Origin: Oscillatoria sp. SIO1A7
GTDB taxonomy: Bacteria > Cyanobacteriota > Cyanobacteriia > Cyanobacteriales > Laspinemataceae
Reading direction: 5' to 3'
DNA: 64,000 bases
NCBI GenBank assembly: GCA_010672965.1
Contig: JAAHFN010000009.1
Location: forward strand, 245,747-309,746
The translations under genes were made by a program, and so were the position numbers. This document shows, piece after piece, positions 17,054 to 25,493 of the stretch. The notes under the pieces were generated by a model. It searched no databases and had not been told where the DNA came from. It saw only the letters and a list, made by a program, of their open reading frames with translations. Each line of letters opens with the position of its first letter. Position 1 is the first letter of the stretch.

Positions 17054-20000
17054 ATGAAAACTCAATATTCCTCCAAGACTTTCCTAGCATTAAAAACTGC
17101 TATAGATTTTAGTATTCCGACTATAGGAGCGAAAAGTTCTCTGCTGGAAGCGATCGCTCTAATGAAGAAACCAGAACAAAACACTCTACTAACCGAAGAG
17201 TTGAATGCTTCCGGGAAAGAATTATATCAGCAGCTAGAGACAATAAGAAAGGCAAGTATATACAAGGGCAATAAGCCAGCTAGTTGTGTTTTGGTAGTGG
17301 AAGGGGATAGGTTAATTGGCTTGTTAACAGAATGGGATTGCGTCCGAGCGCTCGCCAAAAATATAGATATAGATTCTGTCAGCGTGGCTGAGGTAATGAC
17401 CCGCAAGTCAATCGTGCTGAGAGAATCAGACTATCGAGATATTTTCACTATTTTAAATCTATTTAACCAGCATCGCATTAGCAATCTGCCCATTGTGCGA
17501 GATAGCGGTCAGCTATTGGGAGCGGCTACTCCCGCCTCAATTCGCCAAAGGCTGCAACCAGCCAAACTCTTTGAGTTGCAAACAGTCGCAGATGCGATGG
17601 TGCATGATGTCATCTACGCCTCACCCACTGCATCGGTGTTGGAGTTAGCCACGCTAATGGCAAGGCATCAAGTAGATTGTATTGCGATCGCTAGAGAACA
17701 ACAACAAGCTCCAGCAGCTTCCGAGGTCAGAACAGAATCTATTGTGCTGGCCAAGACCCTGGCAAATTCTTCGGTGCCAAGCGCATTATCTCTGGCTTCC
17801 TCTGAAAGAGAGAGAGATTGTAGCGGGACTATAGTTCCCATTGGTATAGTGACTGCTAGAGATATAGTTCGACTGATGGAGGAAAAAAGAGGGAAGGAAC
17901 TGGCGATCGCAGGGATACCGGCGTCAGAAATAATAAAAGCAAAACCACCCTTATTTTGCCTGAGTCATACGGATAGCCTTTTGACAGCAGATCGAGAAAT
18001 ACAACGTTCTGGAAGCCAGCACCTCCTAGTTACTGGCTGTGGAGGAGAACTACTCGGCTTTACAACCCAGAATCATTTGCTGCTTTCCTTAAAGCCAAAC
18101 GGTTTTCACCGAGCCCTAAAGGTATTGCAGCAAAAAATGGAAACTAAAAATAATACTATGTTAGAAGCATTGTCGGAGCCACATTTTAGCCAACAAAGTG
18201 AAGATAAGGCAATAGATTTTAATCGTTCTGCACTTAATCTGAGCTTGGCTAAAAAAGCCAATCAGATGTTGCAACGAGAAATCAAGGAACGCAAGCAATT
18301 AGAGGATGCCCTGCATAATATAGCTGTGGGTATAACTGCAACAACTAGCGAGGCTTTCTTCGCATCTTTGGTGGAATATATGGCCAAAGCTTTAGAGTTA
18401 GAATATGCTTTAGTTGTGGAGCTAATCGATAGACAGTCAAAACGAGCTAGAACGGTTGCTACTTATTCTTGGGGTCGGGTTGTCGATAATTTCGAGTATG
18501 ATTTGGCTCAAACCCCTTGTGGAAAAGTTATCCAGAACGGATTTTGTATTTACCCAGCTCGCGTACAAGAGCTGTTTCCTGACAATAAGTTGCTCGCCGA
18601 ACTGTCAGTCGAGAGCTACATGGGCATTCCCCTCTTTGACTCCGGCGGGCGTCCCTTGGGCTTAATCTGCGTTATGAGCTGCAAGCCACTAAGCAATACG
18701 AAATTTATCGATGAAGTTCTGCGCATTTTTGCAGTCCGAGCCAGTTCGGAGCTGGAGCGACGCCAGGTAGAAAAACAATTGCAAGCCACTGCTAGACGAG
18801 AACGACTGCTAAACCAAATTGCTCTGCATATTAGACAATCTCTGAATCTAGAAGATATTCTGAATGCGACTGTAGAGAACGTGCGGCAGTTGCTAGAATG
18901 CGATCGCGTCCTAGTTTATCAATTCGATACCGAAGTTGACGGCACTGGCACAATTGTGGCAGAGTCTCTGGCTTCTGGCTGGACGGCTACTTTAGGTTTT
19001 CAGATTAAAGATGCTTGCTTTAGCTCTGCGAGGGCTAAGCATTATCTAGAAGTTGGAAAGGTAGCGCACGATAATATTGAGGAAGCCAACTTATCTGATT
19101 GCCATCGTCAGGTTCTAGAGAAACTTGAGGTAAAAGCCAATCTAGTCGTCCCGATCTTAATCAATGAAAATCAATCCAACTCCGAGCTTTGTTATAAGTC
19201 ATCTTCCCAATCGCGTTACCTCTGGGGTTTGTTGATTGCCCATCAATGCTCTGCTCCCCGACACTGGGAAGTGGAGCAGTTAAACTTGCTAGATGAATTG
19301 GCTTTGCAAATAGCGATCGCCATTCAGCAAGCCAGACTGTATCAGCTCGCGCAAACAGAACTGAGAGAGCGCCGCAAAGCAGAGCAAGCCCTGCTAACTT
19401 TAAATCAGGATTTAGAGACAAGAGTGGCAGAAAGGACGGCTCAACTGCAAGCCACCAACAGAGATTTATTGGCAGAAGTCGCCAAGCGCGATCTAACCCA
19501 AAAAGCACTGGAGCGCCAATACCTGAAATCAGAGCTATTTGCCGATATTACCCTGAAAATAAGGCAATCCCTGCGATTAGAAGATATTCTCCAAACTACC
19601 GTAGCCGAACTCAAGAATATTCTAGATTGCGATAGAGTTTTAATTTATAGCATTTTTCCCAATGGTACTGGTAAGACTGTAGCGGAGGCTGTGTCCCCGG
19701 AATATACTGCTATTCTCAATCTTGAATTTCCCGAAGAAGTTTTTCCCGAAGAATCTCGCCAAAGCTATGGTAAGGGAATGGTCAGGGCGATCGCTGATGT
19801 TGAGAAGACTTATCGCGAGGAAGCATCTTGTTTGCTAGACTTCCTGGCTGGCTGGCAGGTGAAAGCTAAATTGGTAGTTCCGATTATGCAAAATGGCCAG
19901 CTCTGGGGCTTGACAATAGCCCACCAATGTTCTCAGCCTCGGCAATGGAGTGGTTTTGAAATAGAGCTGATGGAACAATTGGCGGCTCAAGTAAGCATTG

Positions 20001-21895
20001 CGCTGCAACAAGGGCAATTGCTGGCCGCCCAACAGGAGGGCTTAGAAGCCCTGCACCAAAGCCAAGAAAACTTACAAACTCTTTTTGATAATGCTAACGA
20101 CTTGATTCAAAGCGTTTCTTTGGAGGACGGTCGCTTTATCTATGTAAATAGGGCATGGCGAGAAACTTTAGGATACAATTTAGAAGAGATTGCTAACCTC
20201 TCTGTCTTTGACCTGATTCACCCGGATTTTAAAGACCATTGCTTAGAGTTATTCGCGGCGCTGCAAAAAGGAAAGTTGAATAACCTTAAAGGAGTTGAAG
20301 TCGTATTCTTAACTAAGTCCGGTAAACCCATTACCCTAGAAGGAAATATTAACTGCCAAATAAAGGCGGGTAAAGTCGGGGCAACTCAAGGTATTTTCCG
20401 AGATATTACTGCGAGGCGGATGGCAGAAGCTCACCTACAAGAAGTTGTCCGGGAATTAGCCTATCACAAGCAAGCCTTAGACCAAGTAGCGATCGTTGCC
20501 ATTACCGACGACCAAGGCAAGATTACCTATGCTAACGACAAATTTTGCCAAGTCTCTCAATACCAGCGTCAGGAGCTTCTGGGCGAGACCCATAGAATTG
20601 TCAAGTCGGATTATCATCCCGATTCTTTTTTTGAGAATATGTGGTCAACTATTACTGGCGGGCAGATTTGGCAAGGGGAAATTAAAAACCAAGCTAAAGA
20701 CGGCAGTTATTACTGGGTTGACACGATTATAGTGCCTTTTCTGGACGAAGCTGGGAGACCCTTCCAATATTTATCGATTCGCATTGACATCACCGAACGG
20801 AAGCGATCGGAAGAAGCCCTGCGCCGACAACTAGCGGCAATAGAAGCAGCTATTGACGGTATTGGCATCGTCCGCAACGACCAATACATTTACATAAACG
20901 ATGCTCATGTCAAAATGTTTGGTTACGATAATGCCGACGATTTGACGGGCAAAAGTTGGCGAGAATTGTATTACCCCGATGAAATCGCTCGCTTCGAGGA
21001 GGAAATCCTCCCTCTGGTGGATCGAGAGAAGTCTTGGCAGGGAGAGGTAACGGCGAAAAGACGGGACGGCAGCACTTTTGACCAAGGGGTTTCCCTGACC
21101 TTAACCGAAGATGAGGATTTGATTTGCGTATGTCGGGATATTAGCGATCGCAAGCAAGCGGAGGCAAAAATACTCCAAGCCCTGGCGAAGGAAAAGGAAC
21201 TAAACGAACTAAAATCCCACTTTATTACGATGACTTCCCACGAGTTCCGCACCCCTTTGACTACTATTCTCAGTTCGGCGGAGTTGATAAAATATTACGG
21301 TCATCAATGGAGCGACGAGAAAAAGATGAAACATCTCGATCGCATTTACAACAAAGTCCAACATATGACGGGGATGTTAGATGATATCCTTACCCTGGGG
21401 CGGGCGGAGTCCGGCAAGTTGCAGTTTAAACCGCAAGCCATAGACTTACTTAAGTTTTGTCATTCTTTAGTGGAAGAGTTAAAAACTGGTCTTGGCAAAA
21501 ACCATACTATTGAGTTTACCCATACAGATTGCCATACCGAATCCGATAGCGAACAACCGGAAATGGATGAAAAGTTGCTCCGACATATTCTGAGCAACTT
21601 GCTATCTAATGCTATTAAGTATTCGCCGACAGGCAGCACAATCTATTTCGATATATCCTGCGATAAAGGCTCGGTTGTTTTTAAAGTTAAAGACGCTGGT
21701 ATTGGCATTCCTCCAGAAGACCAAGAGCGCCTGTTTGACTCTTTCCATCGCGCCAAAAATGTGGGCAATATCCAAGGTACGGGTCTGGGACTCTCTATTG
21801 TCAAAAAGTCAATCGATCTACACCGGGGCAATATAGCTTTGCACAGCGAAGTCGGCTTGGGAAGCACTTTTACCGTTACTTTGCCTAGGGTTTAG
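17054..21895 (+). CDS. Giant sensor histidine kinase: CBS, three GAF, three PAS, kinase
   Basis: 1613 residues, no membrane segment, so a soluble sensor. In order: two CBS pairs (about 20-370), GAF1 (420-570), GAF2 (590-765), coiled coil (775-830), GAF3 (840-990), PAS1 (996-1125), PAS2 (1140-1255), PAS3 (1259-1375), HisKA with phospho-acceptor H1396 in TSHEFRTPLTT, and HATPase_c (1500-1612) with N box SNLLSNAIKYS and G boxes DAGIGIPP and GTGLGLSIVK. GAF2 has D653-A-C655-F and C683-H684, the 28-residue cysteine spacing of DXCF cyanobacteriochromes, and the VKANLVVPI strand. GAF3 keeps Cys926 but is followed by Leu. No receiver domain and no adjacent response regulator. Confidence 0.9.
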   Translation: MKTQYSSKTFLALKTAIDFSIPTIGAKSSLLEAIALMKKPEQNTLLTEELNASGKELYQQLETIRKASIYKGNKPASCVLVVEGDRLIGLLTEWDCVRALAKNIDIDSVSVAEVMTRKSIVLRESDYRDIFTILNLFNQHRISNLPIVRDSGQLLGAATPASIRQRLQPAKLFELQTVADAMVHDVIYASPTASVLELATLMARHQVDCIAIAREQQQAPAASEVRTESIVLAKTLANSSVPSALSLASSERERDCSGTIVPIGIVTARDIVRLMEEKRGKELAIAGIPASEIIKAKPPLFCLSHTDSLLTADREIQRSGSQHLLVTGCGGELLGFTTQNHLLLSLKPNGFHRALKVLQQKMETKNNTMLEALSEPHFSQQSEDKAIDFNRSALNLSLAKKANQMLQREIKERKQLEDALHNIAVGITATTSEAFFASLVEYMAKALELEYALVVELIDRQSKRARTVATYSWGRVVDNFEYDLAQTPCGKVIQNGFCIYPARVQELFPDNKLLAELSVESYMGIPLFDSGGRPLGLICVMSCKPLSNTKFIDEVLRIFAVRASSELERRQVEKQLQATARRERLLNQIALHIRQSLNLEDILNATVENVRQLLECDRVLVYQFDTEVDGTGTIVAESLASGWTATLGFQIKDACFSSARAKHYLEVGKVAHDNIEEANLSDCHRQVLEKLEVKANLVVPILINENQSNSELCYKSSSQSRYLWGLLIAHQCSAPRHWEVEQLNLLDELALQIAIAIQQARLYQLAQTELRERRKAEQALLTLNQDLETRVAERTAQLQATNRDLLAEVAKRDLTQKALERQYLKSELFADITLKIRQSLRLEDILQTTVAELKNILDCDRVLIYSIFPNGTGKTVAEAVSPEYTAILNLEFPEEVFPEESRQSYGKGMVRAIADVEKTYREEASCLLDFLAGWQVKAKLVVPIMQNGQLWGLTIAHQCSQPRQWSGFEIELMEQLAAQVSIALQQGQLLAAQQEGLEALHQSQENLQTLFDNANDLIQSVSLEDGRFIYVNRAWRETLGYNLEEIANLSVFDLIHPDFKDHCLELFAALQKGKLNNLKGVEVVFLTKSGKPITLEGNINCQIKAGKVGATQGIFRDITARRMAEAHLQEVVRELAYHKQALDQVAIVAITDDQGKITYANDKFCQVSQYQRQELLGETHRIVKSDYHPDSFFENMWSTITGGQIWQGEIKNQAKDGSYYWVDTIIVPFLDEAGRPFQYLSIRIDITERKRSEEALRRQLAAIEAAIDGIGIVRNDQYIYINDAHVKMFGYDNADDLTGKSWRELYYPDEIARFEEEILPLVDREKSWQGEVTAKRRDGSTFDQGVSLTLTEDEDLICVCRDISDRKQAEAKILQALAKEKELNELKSHFITMTSHEFRTPLTTILSSAELIKYYGHQWSDEKKMKHLDRIYNKVQHMTGMLDDILTLGRAESGKLQFKPQAIDLLKFCHSLVEELKTGLGKNHTIEFTHTDCHTESDSEQPEMDEKLLRHILSNLLSNAIKYSPTGSTIYFDISCDKGSVVFKVKDAGIGIPPEDQERLFDSFHRAKNVGNIQGTGLGLSIVKKSIDLHRGNIALHSEVGLGSTFTVTLPRV

Positions 21896-21957
21896 GGTGT
21901 GGGGTGTGGGGTGTGGGGTGTGGGGTTTGGGTCGCAAGCGATCGCTCTTTACCAAAC

Positions 21958-22048
21958 GGGACTTACGCATGGGCTCTATATCTGCTAGGGGTCAACGGCC
22001 GGAGTACCCCTACACTTAGGGCGCATCTCCACAATTTGCGTAAGTCCT
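21958..22048. mobile_element. Family A element (copy A7)
   Basis: GGGACTTACGCATGGGCTC left, AATTTGCGTAAGTCCT right. Confidence 0.75.
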
Positions 22049-22094
22049 ACCAAAAATAAAATAACCGTCTGTCTTCTGGGGCGAGAAAGCGAAT

Positions 22095-22130
22095 GGGAGC
22101 ATTTCACTTTTGCACTGCCGCCGCCTAACG
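22095..22130. mobile_element. Family C fragment (left end only, C4)
   Basis: GGGAGCATTTCACTTTTGCA is the family C left end; the sequence then breaks off into the HIP1-linked repeat with no right end nearby. Confidence 0.6.
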
Positions 22131-22810
22131 CCTAAAAATAAAATAACCGTCCATCTTCTGGGGCGAGAAAGCGAATCGCCCCCTACTGCTTTCTTTGACC
22201 CACCACCGTTCGGGCGCTCGCGGAGTCGAAGCCCCTCTCGACTACCGAGCCGGGAGAGCGATCGCCTGTTGTCGAAAAATAAAACAGCCGTCGGTTTTTG
22301 GGTCGCACTTGTCGTACTGCGATCGCCTCATATCCAAAAATAAAGTAGCTGTCGATTGCCGAGTCGCCATGATGACTAGAGAAGTTAACTTTGCCACGTT
22401 GGAAGAATTACTTACCAAAGCAGGATTTAAATCCTTGCCCACCGCCGGGAATCACTGGGTTTTTAAGGAGCCTGTCTCTGAGGCTATGGTCATTTTGCCC
22501 GCTTACCCAAAGCAAGCGCAGGTTCGCCCCATTCATTTAGTAGCCGTCCGCAGAACTCTGATGGAAAACGGATTAATTGACGAGGATGCGTTCGATAGAC
22601 TTACGAATTACCGATTTGCGAGTTAAGAAGTGACGATATCCCAGATGGCGGGGGAGAAAAAAAGGCGATCGCCTGATGTCCGAAAATAAAATAGCCGTCG
22701 GTTGTTCGGTCGCAATGCGATCGCTTCTTATCCAAAAATAAAACAGCCGTCGGTTTCTGGGTAAAGAGCGATCGCCTCTTATCCAAAACAAATCGCCAGC
22801 AAAAAACAAA
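22131..22810. repeat. HIP1-linked AAATAAAACAGCCGTC interspersed repeat cluster
   Basis: Units of about 50-60 bp combine CCAAAAATAAAACAGCCGTC, a GGTT..GGGTCGCA spacer and GCGATCGC. Copies near 22056, 22137, 22275, 22335, 22683, 22735 flank the HicA-like gene, and more occur at 23883, 23932 and 23985. Confidence 0.65.
22369..22626 (+). CDS. HicA-like (YcfA fold) small protein
   Basis: 85 residues (84 from the second Met at 22372). The pattern LEELLTKAGFKSLPTAGNHWVFKEP...VILPAY resembles the HicA/YcfA double-stranded RNA-binding-like fold, where a short helix is followed by a Gly-His strand; HicA toxins are mRNA interferases. The C-terminal helical part (RRTLMENGLIDEDAFDRL) matches cyanobacterial members. 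No HicB-type antitoxin gene lies on either side, so it is an orphan or not a toxin. Upstream codons in the same frame come from HIP1-linked repeats and were excluded. Confidence 0.55.
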   Translation: MMTREVNFATLEELLTKAGFKSLPTAGNHWVFKEPVSEAMVILPAYPKQAQVRPIHLVAVRRTLMENGLIDEDAFDRLTNYRFAS

Positions 22811-22841
22811 GGCGATCGCATTGATGTGTGCGATCGCCTTT
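22808..22841 (-). terminator. HIP1-built Rho-independent terminator
   Basis: On the minus strand AAAGGCGATCGCA faces TGCGATCGCCTTT, followed by GTTTTTTG. The stem consists of two HIP1 octamers. It lies 74 bases after the stop of the secreted-protein gene. An identical copy is at 24006-24039. Confidence 0.85.
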
Positions 22842-22914
22842 GGTTGATATGGGTTAGGAGTGAGGTTGAGCTAGAAAGGGCAAGCGAAGGAGAGTCTTGC
22901 CCCCGCCCTATCTC

Positions 22915-23322
22915 CTATCGTGACTCCTGGATTGCTGTCACCAGAATACTTGGCTCCCCAAGCATCTCTCCTTGTCCATACGTCCAATATACTGACATCC
23001 ACGGATATGGCTTTTCACTTATCTCAGGATCTAGTCGTTGAAATCCATCACCGACTACTTCGTACCTTTTTATTCCCCCAACTCCGTCGCTCACTACAAT
23101 TTCCACGGTCGATCCTGGCAGTGGTCTTCCTAGGTACTGGACCCTTACGCTGTCGCCCAACCTTGGCCTTTCCCCTAGACTGCAAACCGCCCCTGGAGAC
23201 GACTTTGTCAACAGATCCTGGCATTTTGCATAGGTCACGGTTGCCTCTGCCTTCCCTGGCATTGCCAGCATCATTAGCACAACCGCGCTCAATACTACTA
23301 CAGCTCGTTTTATTCGTTCCAT
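22915..23322 (-). CDS. Secreted hypothetical protein
   Basis: 135 residues from ATG 23322 (GAGAGAAGGAAAC just upstream). The longer frame start 24 codons earlier is rejected because MERIKRAVVVLSAVVLMML is a typical signal peptide with cleavage after GKAEA. The mature part contains two cysteines (KCQDLL, AVCSLGE), then beta-like segments (VRVQYLG, STVEIVVSDGV). Family not recognised. The upstream region (23420-23808) is nearly the same as that of the sigma factor gene at 26780, and the terminator is the same as that of the cyanovirin gene next door. Confidence 0.8.
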   Translation of the reverse strand: MERIKRAVVVLSAVVLMMLAMPGKAEATVTYAKCQDLLTKSSPGAVCSLGERPRLGDSVRVQYLGRPLPGSTVEIVVSDGVGGIKRYEVVGDGFQRLDPEISEKPYPWMSVYWTYGQGEMLGEPSILVTAIQESR

Positions 23323-23419
23323 GTTTCCTTCTCTCTTCAATAGAATAACCCGCCAAGGACATTCGCCATCTCTGGCGATGCCACCGCAATTCATCTTGGG
23401 CTGATGTCGTTTTCTCTCT

Positions 23420-23808
23420 CACCAAGAGAGCCAATAAACAACGAATTGCGGCCTAATAAAACTAATAACCCTGTAAATTGTCACTTTGCTGATTATAAAC
23501 TCTCTTCGACGGATTTATATTAAAATTATGTTGAATATTATTAAGAGCTTTTTTACATTTTTTGCCTAAAAATACATATTTTTTGTATCGTTAGATACAG
23601 CTTTTAGATAAGAGGTGGTGCAAGACAGATATTTAAAGGCCTTGAGTCCGCTATTAGCCTTGCAGTGCAATGTTTTTAGCCGGTCGAGAGGGTAAGCGAT
23701 TAGTATCAAAGGGTTCGCAAAGGGTCCTAGGATAACCAGCCGTATAATCTAAAACTTGCAGCTCTGGATTGCGCGGGCGTATTATTTTTGAAAGTTTTAC
23801 AAACGGTT
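23420..23808 (-). promoter_or_regulatory. Duplicated 370-bp upstream region, copy 1
   Basis: Aligns along its length with 27036-27403. Best conserved are CCGTATAATCTAAAACTTGC, ATTAGTATCAAAGG, TTGAGTCCGCTA and GATTATAAACTCTCTTC. On the minus strand the last gives GAGAGTTTATAATC, a likely -10 region about 170 bases before the gene. It has no open frame, so its conservation points to a regulatory region or an RNA. Confidence 0.7.
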
Positions 23809-24189
23809 GAGAGAGATAAAATGAAATTGCCGCGATCGCACCGCATCAGAAAAAACAGCGGTTAAGAAAGATCTCTATTGCTTAAAATAGCCGTCGGTTG
23901 CCGGACTGAAGGTGCGATCGCTTCTTATCCAAAAATCAAACAGCCGTCGGTTGCAAGTCGCAAGTGCGATCGCCTCTTGTCCAAAACAAATAGCCAGCAA
24001 AAAACAAAGGCGATCGCATTGATGTGTGCGATCGCCTTTGGTTTATATTGGGAACAAAGTGGAGTTCAGAGAGTCGAGTTAGGAGGAGAGAGGGAAGAGG
24101 CGATCGCCTTTTTCTCCTCTTCCCCAAGGCGACCCCTCCACTTGGTTGTTATCCCATCATTATATACGATAAGACCTCAATCACTACAA
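23809..24189. other. Gap with HIP1 repeats and second HIP1 terminator
   Basis: Carries HIP1-linked repeats (23883-24000), the terminator at 24006-24039 and purine-rich DNA. A plus-strand frame here is repeat-derived. Confidence 0.55.
24006..24039 (-). terminator. HIP1-built terminator, second copy
   Basis: Same stem and T-run as 22808-22841, including about 20 matching flanking bases. Lies 151 bases after the stop of the cyanovirin-N homologue gene. Confidence 0.75.
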
Positions 24190-24585
24190 TTACTCGTAGG
24201 TCAACACGCCATTAATATTTGCTATGTGATCGTCCAGATTGATTCCTGTTTTTTGCCAAACCTGACTGCGTGTTTTACACTCTCCTGCCATATCACTCTT
24301 TGATACCAAGTCCATACCGCGACAGGTCTCAATGTAGTTATCGGGCTGCCACTTGAGGACTCCATCTACATTTTCTATATATGGATTCAAGTTTATGGAG
24401 CTTTTATTCGGGGTATAGCCATCTGCTTTATAACAAGTCGATGACAGGGTTGAACCGCTAATACTAGAACTATAGCAGGTTTGGCTAAAATCGCCTAATG
24501 CCCAAGCTTGGCTAGCAAACGTACTGATGGACATTGCTGCTGCAAACAGGAAGGCCACCGCAGCCTTTAGTAATCCGTTTTTCAT
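24190..24585 (-). CDS. Cyanovirin-N homologue with signal peptide
   Basis: 131 residues: signal peptide 1-29 (cleavage after SQAWA), then a 102-residue CVNH domain. By eye about 60 % of positions match the antiviral lectin cyanovirin-N of Nostoc ellipsosporum as I recall it, with one extra residue. All four disulphide cysteines are present (mature C8, C22, C59, C74), as are the blocks IENVDG.LKWQP and INLDDHIAN. The residues lining the high-affinity domain B mannose site are kept (E42, D45, N54, E57, T58, T76, R77, Q79 in mature numbering; S52 is Asp). The domain A site is changed at K3D, E23Y, T25A and D95N. Likely secreted or periplasmic high-mannose-binding lectin. No partner gene. Confidence 0.95.
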   Translation of the reverse strand: MKNGLLKAAVAFLFAAAMSISTFASQAWALGDFSQTCYSSSISGSTLSSTCYKADGYTPNKSSINLNPYIENVDGVLKWQPDNYIETCRGMDLVSKSDMAGECKTRSQVWQKTGINLDDHIANINGVLTYE

Positions 24586-24857
24586 GACTTTATTCTCGTT
24601 TTTATTACTAGAGTGAATGACAAGGGGTCGCTCTTAATGCCTTGATATTGGTTGTCGAATCCAAGACTTGCTTAACCCCTAAATCGTCTTCTGTCTTATA
24701 GAAGTTTTCTTTCGCCTTTTTCTGACTTTACTCTTTTTTTTCTTCCGTCTGCTACTCACTACATCCTTAACAATTCATTATGGCGTTGGCACTTACGCGG
24801 TGGGGCTTGCGGCAGGCGATTAATTAAGGCGACTAACCTGGTGATGGCGGATTCAAA
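24586..24857. other. Upstream region of the cyanovirin homologue gene
   Basis: AT-rich, pyrimidine-rich DNA (TTTTTTTTCTTCCGTC around 24735) with no match to the duplicated 370-bp region. No clear promoter picked. Confidence 0.4.
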
Positions 24858-25209
24858 GGGTCTCGGGCTATTTCCTTGTCGGTAAGCTCTGGATGTTGCG
24901 CCCTTGGAATCGACTTAGGCGCACTCTCCCTAAGTCTATCTCTCGGAAATAGCCGCTCAACTTCTCTATTAGCTTTTCCCGCGCGATCGCTGTCCCCAAG
25001 CCAAATTTTTCCCAAATATTCTTAGGGTCTCGGGCTATTTTATTTAAGGCTTGCTCTCAAATCTGCGCCTTTAGGATTGACTTAGGCGCACTCTCCCTAC
25101 GTCTATCTCTCGGAAATAGCCGCTCAACTTCTCTATTAGCTTTTCCCGCGCGATCGCTATCCCCAGGCCAAATTTGTCCAAAGTCTTCCCAGGGTCTCGG
25201 GCAATTTTA

Positions 25210-25302
25210 GGGAATTCCAAATAAATATCTCTTCCTCGCTTCCTCGTAGGACAGGCGGGACGCCCGTCCTACGAATTGGGGAATTTATTTTTTGTAATTC
25301 CC
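25210..25302. mobile_element. Family B element (copy B2)
   Basis: GGGAATTCCAAATAAAT left, ATTTATTTTTTGTAATTCCC right. The central palindrome is halved compared with B1. Inserted in the tandem tail repeats. Confidence 0.7.
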
Positions 25303-25303
25303 T

Positions 25304-25454
25304 TATAGCCTTTCTCAAATAAGTGTAATAAACGATCGGCTTGGGAAACGTAGGGGCGATAGCATCCCTTCGACAATCTCTTAGCTCCTAACGGCAACCT
25401 TCATATTGGGATGCTTCGCCCCAGAGACCTTACATCAATGTGAGAACCGCTATA
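25304..25454. mobile_element. Family D element (copy D2)
   Basis: TATAGCCTTTCTCAAATAAG left, GTGAGAACCGCTATA right; abuts B2 directly. About 75 % alike to D1 by eye. Confidence 0.7.
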
Positions 25455-25493
25455 TTTAAGGCTCGCTCTCGAATCTGCGCCTTTGGAATTAAC

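Larger units (their letters stand above)
21896..22368. other. Gap with heptads, family A element and HIP1-linked repeats
   Basis: TGTGGGG heptads (21895-21925) directly follow the kinase stop. Then A7 (21958-22048), the left end of a family C element (22095 on) and the first copies of an AAATAAAACAGCCGTC repeat (22056, 22137, 22275, 22335). The segment TTGACCCACCACCGTTCGGG (22197-22216) is the same short repeat found inside mfd and the WD40-STAND gene. Confidence 0.6.
24858..25493 (-). pseudogene. Tandemly repeated, disrupted 3' tail of the sigma factor gene
   Basis: The anchor GGGTCTCGGGC occurs at 24858, 25025, 25192 and 25599. The first three are 167 bp apart; the last interval is enlarged by elements B2 and D2. 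Each unit repeats the codons for FPRDR...RESAPKSIP and GLG.AIARE seen at the sigma factor C-terminus. The minus-strand frame over 24833-25015 (ending LTDKEIARDPLNPPSPG) may be the original end. The last unit next to the live gene has CCCC (25507-25510) where the others have CCC, and that extra base creates the present stop. 167 is not a multiple of 3, so the repeats cannot all be read in one frame. Confidence 0.6.

Noticed and set aside
19620..19880. GAF3 as a second functional cyanobacteriochrome
   Set aside because: Keeps Cys926 but followed by Leu and with no DXCF Cys; too weak to claim.
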